From Bacteroides cellulosilyticus (GTDB lineage: Bacteria > Bacteroidota > Bacteroidia > Bacteroidales > Bacteroidaceae): 64,000 bases of DNA. The notes beneath the pieces are model-generated. The model ran no database searches. It saw only the letters and a program-made list of their open reading frames with translations, and was not told the origin of the DNA. Location: the NCBI RefSeq assembly GCF_020091405.1, contig NZ_CP081903.1, positions 992,001 through 1,056,000 of the forward strand, given 5' to 3'. This document shows positions 20,901-28,595 of this stretch, in pieces. Position 1 is the first letter of the stretch, and the number at the start of each line of letters is the position of its first letter. The position numbers and the translations under genes were made by a program.

Positions 20901-21831
20901 TTATGACCACGAAACCGCCCCCGGAGCAACCTTCTGGTTTGAGTTGCCCCGCAACGTGCAGCCCGGAAAAGTAACCCTGCAACCCCAACCTTATCTGAAT
21001 GAGTTGTTAGCTCCTACCCAGGAAGTGGAAAGTGTTCCGGAAGAAACAGCCGTAAAAGAGGAAACCATGAACAATACGCTGCTCATAGTAGATGACAATA
21101 AGGATTTGACTGACTATTTATCCGAAGCCCTGAAAGGCAAATTCAAGAAGATATGGGTGGCTTATGACGGTGAAGAAGCGCTGCGCATTTGTCGGGAATC
21201 ATATCCGGATATAGTTGTCAGCGACATACAAATGCCCCGCATGAATGGGTATGAGTTGTGCAAGCACATCAAGGAAGACCTGGAAATCAGCCATATCCCT
21301 ATTATTCTGCTGACCGCCCGCAATGATGAGGAAAGCCAGATTTTCGGCTACAAGAACGGAGCCGATGCTTATCTGACGAAGCCTTTTGAGGTCAGCATAC
21401 TTCACACCATCATTCAAAGCCAACTGAAGAACCGTGAGCGGATGCGGACGCGCTATGCAGAAGCGGGACCATTGCCTCAGCCACAGGAAAGTACGTTCAG
21501 CCCGGCGGACGAGAAGTTCCTGAAACGGTTGAATAAGTCAATCACCGAGAATCTGGACAATCCACAGATGGGGGTGCCTTTCCTGTGTACGGAGCTGGGA
21601 ATCAGCCGCGCTTCTCTCTATAATAAACTAAAGGTGGTGACAGGTATGGGAGCCAACGATTACATAACCAAGCTCCGGGTGGAACGGGCCGTCTGGCTAC
21701 TTACCCATAGCACCCTCAACATTAATGAGATAGCGGATCAGACGGGGTTCTCCACATCACGCTATTTCAGTACGGTATTCAAACAGTATATGGGGTGTTC
21801 GCCGACGCAATACAAGGAGGAACATGCGTAA
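17923..21831 (+). CDS. Hybrid two-component system sensor/regulator (HTCS) of PUL1
   Basis: 1302 residues from ATG 17923. An in-frame ATG 57 bp upstream is rejected because 17923 gives a clean signal peptide (1-22) and a matching promoter. The order is periplasmic Reg_prop propeller blades (repeated D-x-x-x-x-x-W-I-G-T), a Y_Y_Y domain (~660-735), a transmembrane helix (747-768), HisKA with phospho-acceptor H799 (NHELRTPLT), HATPase (GTGIGLSYSKI), a receiver with D1101 (VSDIQMPRMNG), and an AraC-type DNA-binding domain (~1185-1300). It senses an oligosaccharide in the periplasm and activates PUL promoters. The likely targets are the boxes at 15129-15158 and 28201-28229. Confidence 0.95.
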   Translation: MKKNMLTTFILCLLLFLPGKVTGNKQYAFQQISTQDGLSSSVRCLVVSHDKGYVWIGTKSGIGRFDGYELRKYLLGNITHIIEDEEHTIWAITPKGLFHYNYQEDTFLQARDEDQNPVVVSSICPWTDGVIFGGNGRLYKYDYANHKIRFLCPLTPNSHYNITNLQKWDDRTLLCTSRWSHALLVDIPTGRTHPVPFESNEIITSLIDKDGHIWLAPYHQGVKCYDRQGKLLHSYHTGNSLLQTNVVLSLAENNGQIWIGTDGSGIYILNPENDEISTIAHAPGNPYSLPVNSILCLYSDSNNNMWAGSVRGGLINIREVGMKIYSDALPGTEYGLSEKAVLSIYQGEEKDIWIGTDGGGINRFYPDGNRFYHTKSTWGDKISSITEVDKRHLLVSLFSKGLFFFDKQTEEYRPLIIVNDSINALLCQRGKAVNIFRNSQETVLLLSEIPYSYHIEKKEFTPISLDKHTPAIIGTVLPICQNGPISYLHDIKCIYQIDSRTNRLETLYHCTGDTIFNTVSVDENGIFWIGSNYGLSRYSAEKHEHVNIPNKLINEINSLICDRRGRVWIGTDGKLFAHLIREGEFILYGESDGVIQNEYLEKPRLLSAEGDIYMGGVNGLLCIDKQLPDEDTVPPVLELADVAVGGERMNAFIKNGRSLTVQEHSKPISIKIIAHDRDIFRKPMYRYTLRGMDGQIIYSYQPELTFNGLPAKTYQVLASCSTRSGGWTEDYRILELVVLPPWYKSVWFTICCIVVACIGIILAFFSLLRRKENKLKWAMKEHEQQVYEEKVRFLININHELRTPLTLIHAPLKQLLGTLSPEDEKYPVIQSISRQSGRMKKLLDMVLNVRKMEVGQSSLNIESVELNSWIEQLIADFRPEANMKGISISYTPDKDVDTLCFDKEKCSTILTNLLINALKYSDENSLIEVSASLSEDQTRVRISISDQGPGLKDIDINNLFIRFYQGNNSRPGTGIGLSYSKILAEQHGGSIGAYDHETAPGATFWFELPRNVQPGKVTLQPQPYLNELLAPTQEVESVPEETAVKEETMNNTLLIVDDNKDLTDYLSEALKGKFKKIWVAYDGEEALRICRESYPDIVVSDIQMPRMNGYELCKHIKEDLEISHIPIILLTARNDEESQIFGYKNGADAYLTKPFEVSILHTIIQSQLKNRERMRTRYAEAGPLPQPQESTFSPADEKFLKRLNKSITENLDNPQMGVPFLCTELGISRASLYNKLKVVTGMGANDYITKLRVERAVWLLTHSTLNINEIADQTGFSTSRYFSTVFKQYMGCSPTQYKEEHA

Positions 21832-21863
21832 AAAGGCTGTTATGTAGTGTAAACACGGCTGTA

Positions 21864-21907
21864 TCATTGCTTTCACATAGGCAGTTCATTGCTTTCGCAT
21901 AGGCAGT
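21864..21907. repeat. 22-bp tandem duplication after HTCS
   Basis: TCATTGCTTTCACATAGGCA plus GT (21864-21885) is repeated directly at 21886-21907 with one change. The next ~100 bp carry a 9-bp-arm hairpin (GCTCGTGCT 21975-21983, AGCACGAGC 21996-22004) and no gene. No clear terminator for the HTCS was recognised. Confidence 0.7.
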
Positions 21908-22009
21908 TGCTTATTTCAGAGTGCTTTATTTTGCAACGGCCACAAATGTAGTTCAGCTGCCTCACAGTTATGAGGCTCGTGCTCCACAATCGTGAAGCAC
22001 GAGCACCAC

Positions 22010-23351
22010 AGACGTAAACCAGGGCTGACGCATTATAGTTTTTACCATAAATACTTATATTCAATTTATTAAAATCGCACTATATATAATTGACAATTAA
22101 TGTATAAACTATTTTTATATGTCATCTTAAATTCTTATCTTTATAAGCAATTAAGAAACATAAATTGACTAAAATAATGGCAATATTTAGTATTTGTAAA
22201 CAAATCAATGATCCTCGTATTGACAGAAAACGTGTACATTCTGCCGATGCTATCGTTTATATTTCAATGGCTGCTGTAATATGTGGTGCAGAATCCTGGT
22301 ATGAAGTAGAAGATTTCGGCAATGCCAAGATTGACTTTTTCCGCGAACGGCTGCCCGGATTGGAATCTATCCCCAGTCACGATACCTTCAATCGTTTTTT
22401 CAGTGCTCTGAATCCTGAGTATTTCGAACGTATTTTTCGGCATTGGATGTTTGAAATCTGCGAGAAATATGAGGGTGTTGTAGCTATTGACGGCAAAACC
22501 ATTCGTGGTGCCAGTAAATGTAGCTCATCTCACCCCACTGGTAATCGAAATTTTAAACTTCATATGGTTAGTGCTTGGGCTACAGCTAATGGCATCAGTC
22601 TTGGACAGCTGAAAGTTAATGAAAAACATAACGAGATCGTGGCTATCCCGTTGTTGTTAGAAGCCTTGGATTTAGTCAAGTGCATTGTAACCATTGATGC
22701 AATGGGGTGTCAAACGGATATTGCTAAAAAAATAATAGAGGGTGGAGCAGATTATGTCTTAGCTCTGAAAGAAAACCATAAGAATCTTTATAATACCGTC
22801 AAAAGTTGGTTTGATGATTTGGATGATAAAAATATCGATGTGAACAAAGCACATTATGCCACCAGATACGGCAAATATATAACAGAGGAAGAGTCTCATG
22901 GCAGACACGAACGCCGTGAATGTTTTGTGTACAGTTGCCAGGCTTTAACCGGAATGTTCAAAGAATGGAAGGGATTGAAGGCGGTTGTGAGAATATCTTC
23001 ACAAAGAACAATCAAAACAACAGGCGAAACCTCTGTAAGCCATAGGTTTTATATCACCTCTTTAGGGCTGGAACCTCAAAAAATAGCAGAGTCTATACGG
23101 GCACATTGGGCTATTGAAAACAATTTGCATTGGCAGTTGGATGTCTCTTTTAATGAAGATGCAGGCAGAAAAACCGGAAATGCGGCACAAAACGTTTCAC
23201 TTATGAATAAAATAGCACTGATGGTTATTAAGAAAAATGAAAGAAAAGGAAGCGTAAAAGGGAAAAGAAAGGCAGCAGGATGGGATAATGAACTACTTTG
23301 TGAACTTTTATCCATGAAATATTTTTAATGCGTCAGCCCTGAGACGTAAAC
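22010..23351 (+). mobile_element. Complete ISAs1-family insertion sequence with 10-bp target duplication
   Basis: The element proper is 22020-23341 (1322 bp). Its ends are perfect 16-bp inverted repeats: CAGGGCTGACGCATTA at 22020-22035 and TAATGCGTCAGCCCTG at 23326-23341. The flanking direct repeats AGACGTAAAC at 22010-22019 and 23342-23351 are the target-site duplication, within the 8-10 bp known for the ISAs1 family. The transposase stop codon TAA forms the first bases of the right repeat. Undamaged ends, duplication and gene point to a recent insertion. The 141 bp before the transposase are AT-rich and probably hold its promoter. Confidence 0.95.
22177..23328 (+). CDS. ISAs1-family DDE transposase
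   Basis: A 383-residue protein from ATG 22177; an in-frame TTG lies 12 bp upstream. Family motifs are present: VVAIDGKTIRGA (first Asp), VTIDAMGCQTDIA (second Asp), VLALKENH, and HWAIENNLHWQLDVSFNED (catalytic Glu and the ISAs1 C-terminal signature). The N-terminus with RKRVHSADAIVYISMAAVICG is the DDE_Tnp_1-associated domain. No frameshift or stop interrupts it, so the element should be able to move. It is the only gene of the element. Confidence 0.95.
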   Translation: MAIFSICKQINDPRIDRKRVHSADAIVYISMAAVICGAESWYEVEDFGNAKIDFFRERLPGLESIPSHDTFNRFFSALNPEYFERIFRHWMFEICEKYEGVVAIDGKTIRGASKCSSSHPTGNRNFKLHMVSAWATANGISLGQLKVNEKHNEIVAIPLLLEALDLVKCIVTIDAMGCQTDIAKKIIEGGADYVLALKENHKNLYNTVKSWFDDLDDKNIDVNKAHYATRYGKYITEEESHGRHERRECFVYSCQALTGMFKEWKGLKAVVRISSQRTIKTTGETSVSHRFYITSLGLEPQKIAESIRAHWAIENNLHWQLDVSFNEDAGRKTGNAAQNVSLMNKIALMVIKKNERKGSVKGKRKAAGWDNELLCELLSMKYF

Positions 23352-23732
23352 ATGATTAAAACACTGGATATCAATAAAATAAACATGCAGAGTTTTCCCA
23401 ATGAACATAGGAGATTGACATATACAATCCCTATTTAGAATGGATAAAAGTAGGTAAGAAACGGAGTGCTATCTAATGAAAAGCAGGTAATCCGGTATCT
23501 TTTATATCAAAAAAAGCAGGAAATGAGAAGATAGGAAATCAAAGGTTTTATACGAATATGAAAGATAACAAAAAGATAATCAAAAACATACATCTAATTA
23601 AGAGTAGTGTAGGCAAATTTGCCTACACTCTGTTTTTTATTTGCTTACACCATGCTATATCACCGATGAATAGGGAGATACAGAGCACAGGTGTAAGCGT
23701 GTAGGTAAAAGTGAGGATAAACTCTATGTAGG
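23352..23732. other. Non-coding spacer between IS and sulfatase, with palindromic terminator
   Basis: There is no convincing gene in this 381-bp stretch. A perfect 24-bp palindrome lies at 23606-23629 (left half AGTGTAGGCAAA), followed on the plus strand by CTGTTTTTTATT. This reads as an intrinsic terminator for plus-strand transcripts (IS or HTCS read-through). It lies 104 bp past the sulfatase stop, so it may also end that minus-strand message. A related TGTAGGC occurs again at 23727-23733. Confidence 0.6.
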
Positions 23733-25289
23733 CTAATTCGAAGCGGACTCCGGCAATGTCACCGGGAACATATCGTTTTCTCTGTGCTCCCGACGGATAA
23801 CTTCGAGCATCTGTTTCACGATTTCCGGATGTTGCGCCGCTATATCGTTATCTTCGTGGATATCCTTTGCAAGGTCGTACAGATGGGGCTTTCCTTTCTT
23901 AACTATCAGTTTCCAATCGCCCATACGAACGCCGAGCTGGTCGGTTTCATGGAATTCCCAATAGAGGAAATCATGTTTCTGCTGTTCACCAGCGTTGCCT
24001 AACAAGGTCGGGGCAAAAGAGATGCCATCGAAACAGTCACCTTCTAACTTCTTGTTGATGTACTTTTTCGGGAATCCTTTGTCGCCCGCCAGTTCGCAGA
24101 AAGTAGGCATGATGTCGTAAAATGCCAGCTGGTGGTCGTTTACCGAACCGGCGGAGATGCGTTCCGGCCAGCGCACAATGAAAGGAATCCGGATGCCGCC
24201 TTCATGGCACTGCCGTTTCAAACCACGCAGTTTCCCATCCCGTCCGAAGAACTCCGGGTCCGCTCCTCCTTCTTCGTGAGGGCCGTTGTCGCTACTGAAG
24301 ATGACGATGGTGTTCTCGTCCAGTCCCTTTTCTTTCAACTTCTTCAAGACTTCACCCACGTAATAGTCCAGGCGGGTAATCATACCGGCAAACTGGGCAT
24401 GGGTATGCTCCGAAACATTATAACGTCCTTTCTCATACCCGCCCCAGGTTTTATCTCTAAAGAACTTCTTCTTGTAGCTTTTCAGGATAGAATCATTCGG
24501 CTGCGCAAGTTCCGCATGCGGCAAGGTGTAGGTGAAAAAGCCATAGAAAGGCTGCTCTCCGTCCTGTTTGTCCAGCCATTCCAGCGCCTTACCGTGAATC
24601 AGGTCTGCCGAATATTGAGTGCGTTTCTTGTAATCATCGCCAAACATCGGGTAGTTGATATTATCTTCCAGCAGAATACGTATAACGCCTGTATCGCCTG
24701 CCTGTGTGCTGTACCTGTTCAGAAAGTTAGGGTAGTATAAATGAGCCTGGAACTGGCATATATAACCATAGAATTCATCGATACCCCGCTTATCCGGTGT
24801 GGAACAAGAGCCTTCATAACCACCTGCCCACTTGCCGAAGACTCCCGTTGTATAACCGTTCTTTTTCATAATCTCAGGAAGAATGATATGATTTTCATCG
24901 TATGGTTCCTGACCGACAACGGTAAATTCGTCATTAATCCCGTATTTCACGGTTGGAACTCCCTGCCAATACTCTTTATTTCCGCGCACATGGGTGTGTC
25001 CTGTATGTTGCCCCGTCATCAGCGAAGCACGGGAAGGGGCGCTCACCGGACTACCGGCATAGGCTTGAGTAAACAGCATGCCTTCGGCTGCCATACGGTC
25101 TATGTTAGGCGTTTCAATGTATTTCTGTCCGTAACATCCTAAATCCCCGTATCCCATGTCGTCGCAGAGGATAAAGATAATGTTAGGTTTGGAATTCTTG
25201 TTTGCCGCATTGGCACACAAAGCAACAGTAGCCAGCAGGCCTGTTCCTAAAGCTATAACTGTTTGTTTCATACTAAATTGTATATTCAA
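23733..25289 (-). CDS. S1-family arylsulfatase-type sulfatase
   Basis: A 518-residue secreted sulfatase; a signal peptide is likely from M7 onward to ANA/ANK (~30). The serine-type formylglycine site is S83-A-P-S-R in PVSAPSRASLMTG. Metal-binding D43-D44 is in ILCDDMGYGDLG. Other active-site motifs are GKWAGGYEG and SSDNGPHEEGG. It resembles arylsulfatase A-like S1 groups acting on galactose-type sulfates, but the subfamily is not assignable by eye and it clearly differs from the sulfatase at 8326. It follows GH2 (25428-28106) in a two-gene operon whose promoter shares the PUL1 box. Confidence 0.92.
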   Translation of the reverse strand: MNIQFSMKQTVIALGTGLLATVALCANAANKNSKPNIIFILCDDMGYGDLGCYGQKYIETPNIDRMAAEGMLFTQAYAGSPVSAPSRASLMTGQHTGHTHVRGNKEYWQGVPTVKYGINDEFTVVGQEPYDENHIILPEIMKKNGYTTGVFGKWAGGYEGSCSTPDKRGIDEFYGYICQFQAHLYYPNFLNRYSTQAGDTGVIRILLEDNINYPMFGDDYKKRTQYSADLIHGKALEWLDKQDGEQPFYGFFTYTLPHAELAQPNDSILKSYKKKFFRDKTWGGYEKGRYNVSEHTHAQFAGMITRLDYYVGEVLKKLKEKGLDENTIVIFSSDNGPHEEGGADPEFFGRDGKLRGLKRQCHEGGIRIPFIVRWPERISAGSVNDHQLAFYDIMPTFCELAGDKGFPKKYINKKLEGDCFDGISFAPTLLGNAGEQQKHDFLYWEFHETDQLGVRMGDWKLIVKKGKPHLYDLAKDIHEDNDIAAQHPEIVKQMLEVIRREHRENDMFPVTLPESASN

Positions 25290-25307
25290 ATTAAATGTCT
25301 ATGTATT

Positions 25308-25377
25308 CCGGGCGAATGATTATTCGCCCCTACAAGCGTTGTCTCAATACGTGTAGGGGCGAAAAATCTTTCGCCCG
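25308..25377. repeat. Nested GGGCGAA palindromes (REP-like element)
   Basis: Two palindromes face each other: GGGCGAATGATTATTCGCCC (25310-25329) and GGGCGAAAAATCTTTCGCCC (25357-25376). CCTACA and TGTAGG next to them also pair, so the whole 70 bp can fold as one structure. A degenerate GTAGC/CTTGTAGC repeat follows to 25427. It sits in the 138-bp gap between GH2 and sulfatase. It looks like a Bacteroides intergenic palindromic repeat; that identity is from memory and not verified here. Confidence 0.7.
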
Positions 25378-25427
25378 CCAACACAGCGTAGCCACTTGTA
25401 GCCCGTAGCTTGTAGCTCGTCACTTAC

Positions 25428-28106
25428 TCACTTGTTCTTCTCCCCGAAGTCTTCCTGTTGCTGCTCCACTTCCTTCAGCCTCTGAGCATTTTGCTCTTTC
25501 AGAAGCTGTTCCTGTTCCAACTCTGCAGCCGATTTTGCAGACGTTCCGGCAGCTTGCAAAGAAGATGAACCAGCGATCAGCGCAGCATCTTTCTCCGAAT
25601 AAACCAACGGATGGGCGGCAGAATAGCTTTCTAATTCTAATACAGCACTTACAGGCATCTGCGAACCTTCGAACAACACACTTGCCGTTATTTTTATCTT
25701 ACCCGGCCTCAAAGTGGACTGTATCAGCACCGGAGCCGTCCCCCACTTCACCGGAGCGGGATTTGCCAATATTCCGGCATCACCCAGAATACGTCCTTCG
25801 CCTTCTACATGAAACTTCACATAGTAGTTGTTCAAACGTTTGATATTCCCGTTCTTATCGGCTATGGCAGCTACTACAGTGACAAAATCGGAACCATCGG
25901 CTTTCAGGTTCACATTCTCATTATCCACCCAAAGCAGCACTTTTTCCGGACGACGGGCGGGATGCACTTCGTGCGTAGCAACCACTTTACCGTCTATCAA
26001 GCCTTCTGCCCGCAGGAATACTTCATCCTGCTTTTTCTTACGTGACATTGCTTTATCAGTCATAAAATCGTAGACATCGGGGAAAGTGATAACCGGCGAA
26101 GGCATGCCTTCTTTAACTACCGGTTTATTATAAGTATAAGTCTTTCCATCTTTCAGGAAGGTGAGGCGCACTTCATCGCAATTGGAATAAACAGTCACAT
26201 CCTTGCCGGAGAACGGTGTCATCTCGTGAGCAATATAAACCATCGGGCCGGTTTCAAAAAGACGTTCCTGCTTCTGGGGTGAGCGTTGTGCCTTGAACAT
26301 ATAATAAGAATACTTGGGCTGGCGGAACACATCCATCAGTCCGCCATAGAACGGGTCGGGATGATAACCGCGCTGATGGTCGAACGAGTGCCACAGGCAG
26401 CCGCCCACATGTTGGCGGGGAGTGCGGTAAAGGGCATCGTAACAGGTATATGTATAAGTGGGGTTGGCATAATGTTGCGCTTGGATAAGCATAGGCTGTT
26501 CTCCCCAGTTGCGGGCTACGCGGCTGGGAGAGTTATGCGAACTCCAGTCATCCACATTATCACCCCATTCACGGGTAAAGTAGGTTATTTTAGGATCGGC
26601 ATTCTTGTCGCCCCACGACTTGCCATCGTAGGAAGGATGGGTGAAAAGTATCGGAAAATGTTCTTTGCCGCGTGCTCCGCTGTCGCAACCGGAATAACAG
26701 TAGGGATAAGGATATTCCTGGTCTACAATATCACGGGTGTTCTTGGCGAAGTCCTCCGGATACCAGGTTTCATTGAGGATAGGTTCCCACATCCACACAC
26801 AAGCATGGTTGCGGTCGCGCCGCACAAGGTTGCGGATATCGCTATATACGCGTTGCGCAAACTCGGGAGCATCATTCCAGAACTGCCAGCCGGGGGTATT
26901 GACAATGACAAACAGCCCAAGCTCGTCGCATGCATCCATGAATGCCGGGTCTTGCGGACAATGGGCGTTACGGATTACTTTCATTCCGGCATCACGCAGC
27001 TTCTTTGCATCACGCCAATGAATACTGTTAGCAACGGCATTGCCTACCACCGCAAAGTCCTGATGACGGTTAGCACCAATCAACGGGCTTTCATAAGGTT
27101 TGCCATTCAGCCAGAAACCGTCCTTGCCCTTAAACTCTACACTACGGATACCGATACGGCGGCGATAACCGTCCACCACATTGCCTTTGCGGTCGCGGAT
27201 GCGTACTATCAGATTATATAAGGTGGGAGTTTCCGGACTCCATAACATCGGGTTCTTTACTATGAGCTTATCTTTCGAGGTAATAGCCTTCCCTGGTCGT
27301 ACCTGAACCTTATCATTCAAGAAAGCAACCTGTGTGCCATCCGGTTGCTGCAACTCATATTCTACAACGCCCGTAAAGGCTTTACGGCTGTCATTGCGCA
27401 CATGCGCCTTCAGTAACACTTCGGCTGAGGCATCCGACACCTTATCATATGCCACAAACAAGCCACCGCCTGCTACTTCGTTCTCAAAGTTCGGGTCAGT
27501 GATAAAGACCGGATTATGTGCTATCAGCCAGCAATCACGATAAATGCCGCCGAAATAAGTAAAGTCAAGCACATCCTGCGCCTTTCCGGGGGGATAGGTC
27601 TTATCATCGCTGTTATCCGTCCACACGGCTATCACATTATCCTCTCCCCAGTTCAGTGCATCAGATACATCGACCACTACAGGCAGATAACCGCCAAAAT
27701 GTTCGGTCAGTAACTTCCCGTTGACGAATACCTTACTCTTTCCCATGATGGCTTCGAAGTGCAGGAACAGTTTCTTCCCTTTCAAAGCATCTGCGGGGGT
27801 GAAGTGCTTGCGATACCAGACTTCTCCCTGATAGTTGATGCAGCCGCTGGCTTCCGTAGGCAGATATTCAATGCCATTGGGAAGGGAGACTACCGTCCAT
27901 TCCGCATCATTAAAGTTCGTAGCTTCAGCACCCGTAACGGCTCCTTTGTAAAAGCGCCAGGCAGGATTCATGGAGAACACTTCACGCCCGGAATTGGGCA
28001 GTTGGAAGAAACCGGCAGTAGAAAACTCAGGTTGGTGAGATGCCTGCACAGCACAGCTGGGAATTAAGAACAAAGCGATCAGAATGAAATGAATGATTCT
28101 CTTCAT
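25428..28106 (-). CDS. GH2-family glycosidase (beta-galactosidase-like) with charged C-terminal tail
   Basis: An 892-residue secreted GH2 (signal peptide ending VQA/SHQ, ~22). The order is sugar-binding jelly roll, Ig-like domain, TIM barrel (~310-600), then additional beta-sandwich domains (DUF4982-like). Acid/base E446 is in EPILNETWYP and nucleophile E513 in FTREWGDNVD. The last ~35 residues are Gln/Glu/Lys-rich (ELEQEQLLKEQ, KEVEQQQEDFGEK), probably a coiled linker. It differs from the LacZ-like GH2 at 2815 in length and in lacking the small-chain domain. It is the first gene of the satellite operon with the sulfatase, and its promoter shares the PUL1 box. Confidence 0.92.
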   Translation of the reverse strand: MKRIIHFILIALFLIPSCAVQASHQPEFSTAGFFQLPNSGREVFSMNPAWRFYKGAVTGAEATNFNDAEWTVVSLPNGIEYLPTEASGCINYQGEVWYRKHFTPADALKGKKLFLHFEAIMGKSKVFVNGKLLTEHFGGYLPVVVDVSDALNWGEDNVIAVWTDNSDDKTYPPGKAQDVLDFTYFGGIYRDCWLIAHNPVFITDPNFENEVAGGGLFVAYDKVSDASAEVLLKAHVRNDSRKAFTGVVEYELQQPDGTQVAFLNDKVQVRPGKAITSKDKLIVKNPMLWSPETPTLYNLIVRIRDRKGNVVDGYRRRIGIRSVEFKGKDGFWLNGKPYESPLIGANRHQDFAVVGNAVANSIHWRDAKKLRDAGMKVIRNAHCPQDPAFMDACDELGLFVIVNTPGWQFWNDAPEFAQRVYSDIRNLVRRDRNHACVWMWEPILNETWYPEDFAKNTRDIVDQEYPYPYCYSGCDSGARGKEHFPILFTHPSYDGKSWGDKNADPKITYFTREWGDNVDDWSSHNSPSRVARNWGEQPMLIQAQHYANPTYTYTCYDALYRTPRQHVGGCLWHSFDHQRGYHPDPFYGGLMDVFRQPKYSYYMFKAQRSPQKQERLFETGPMVYIAHEMTPFSGKDVTVYSNCDEVRLTFLKDGKTYTYNKPVVKEGMPSPVITFPDVYDFMTDKAMSRKKKQDEVFLRAEGLIDGKVVATHEVHPARRPEKVLLWVDNENVNLKADGSDFVTVVAAIADKNGNIKRLNNYYVKFHVEGEGRILGDAGILANPAPVKWGTAPVLIQSTLRPGKIKITASVLFEGSQMPVSAVLELESYSAAHPLVYSEKDAALIAGSSSLQAAGTSAKSAAELEQEQLLKEQNAQRLKEVEQQQEDFGEKNK

Positions 28107-28167
28107 ATAGTATTATTTTTAGGTATGCATGACTCGATGCAATGACAACAGCCCTCGACATCCGGTG

Positions 28168-28229
28168 CAAAAATAGGGCAAACCCTCTAAGATAGTATTA
28201 CAATAATCGCTATTTTTAATCCAATTTTA
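28168..28229 (-). promoter_or_regulatory. Promoter of the satellite GH2-sulfatase operon with PUL1-type box
   Basis: The minus-strand -7 box TATTTTTG (28175 to 28168) is preceded by 25 bp and then a 29-bp box (28201-28229) with TAAAATTGGA, AAATAG and GATTATTG in the same order as the susC box at 15129-15158. Only the 4-5 bp between the blocks and one further base differ. The matching distance to the -7 (24 versus 25 bp) argues that the same activator reads both. Confidence 0.7.
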
Positions 28230-28270
28230 TCTAATTGTCATTTAGAAATAAAATAAATGCTACCCAAACA

Positions 28271-28306
28271 GTTATATCAGACAGATCACATTCTGCCTGA
28301 TATAAC
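28271..28306 (-). terminator. Terminator hairpin at the end of PUL2
   Basis: The arms GTTATATCAGACAG (28271-28284) and CTGCCTGATATAAC (28293-28306) pair at 13 of 14 positions with an 8-nt loop. They lie 13 bp past the stop of the GH127 remnant on the minus strand and are followed there by CTGTTTGGG and an AT-rich run. It is probably the natural 3' end of the PUL2 transcript. Confidence 0.6.
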
Positions 28307-28318
28307 TCTAACTACAAA

Positions 28319-28595
28319 TCATTCTGCTTTTACAATTCGGACACCAAAGATTCTTCCTATCATCTTTTCCTTATGAGATTGAAAAGAAACACTGACCTTG
28401 TCTTTTTCCGAAGTATATTCAAGGGGAATATCTATTATTCCAGCTGAACCGGAATTTACGTCCTATAAGCTCACCCACAGCCGTATCTTTTCCCCGCAGC
28501 TTATGTTCCCTTTCCGGTTCCATTTCACCTAACTGTATGAAGTCAACCGTTCTCTTATTCAACTCTTCCTGTTCCCGGAGATAGTTCCGGTATGC
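28319..28595 (-). pseudogene. Remnant of a second GH127-type gene (C-terminal end only)
   Basis: Read on the minus strand from 28595, the bases encode AYRNYLREQEELNKRTVDF, then LGEMEPEREHKLRGKDT. This parallels AYKNELKRLQDLDKLTVDY and LGEMQPERDHNLRGKDI of the intact GH127 at 29771-32104. After a frame shift the text continues IDIPLEYTSEKDKVSVSFQS and ends GVRIVKAE-stop, again like the GH127 terminus (ARVAKCE-stop). The N-terminal ~90% is gone and the frame is broken. It joins the stop of the sialidase-like gene directly. It indicates that PUL2 once had two GH127 paralogues. Confidence 0.8.

Noticed and set aside
22020..23341. Composite transposon carrying PUL genes
   Set aside because: Only one IS copy is present and its target duplication immediately flanks it, so it is a single insertion.
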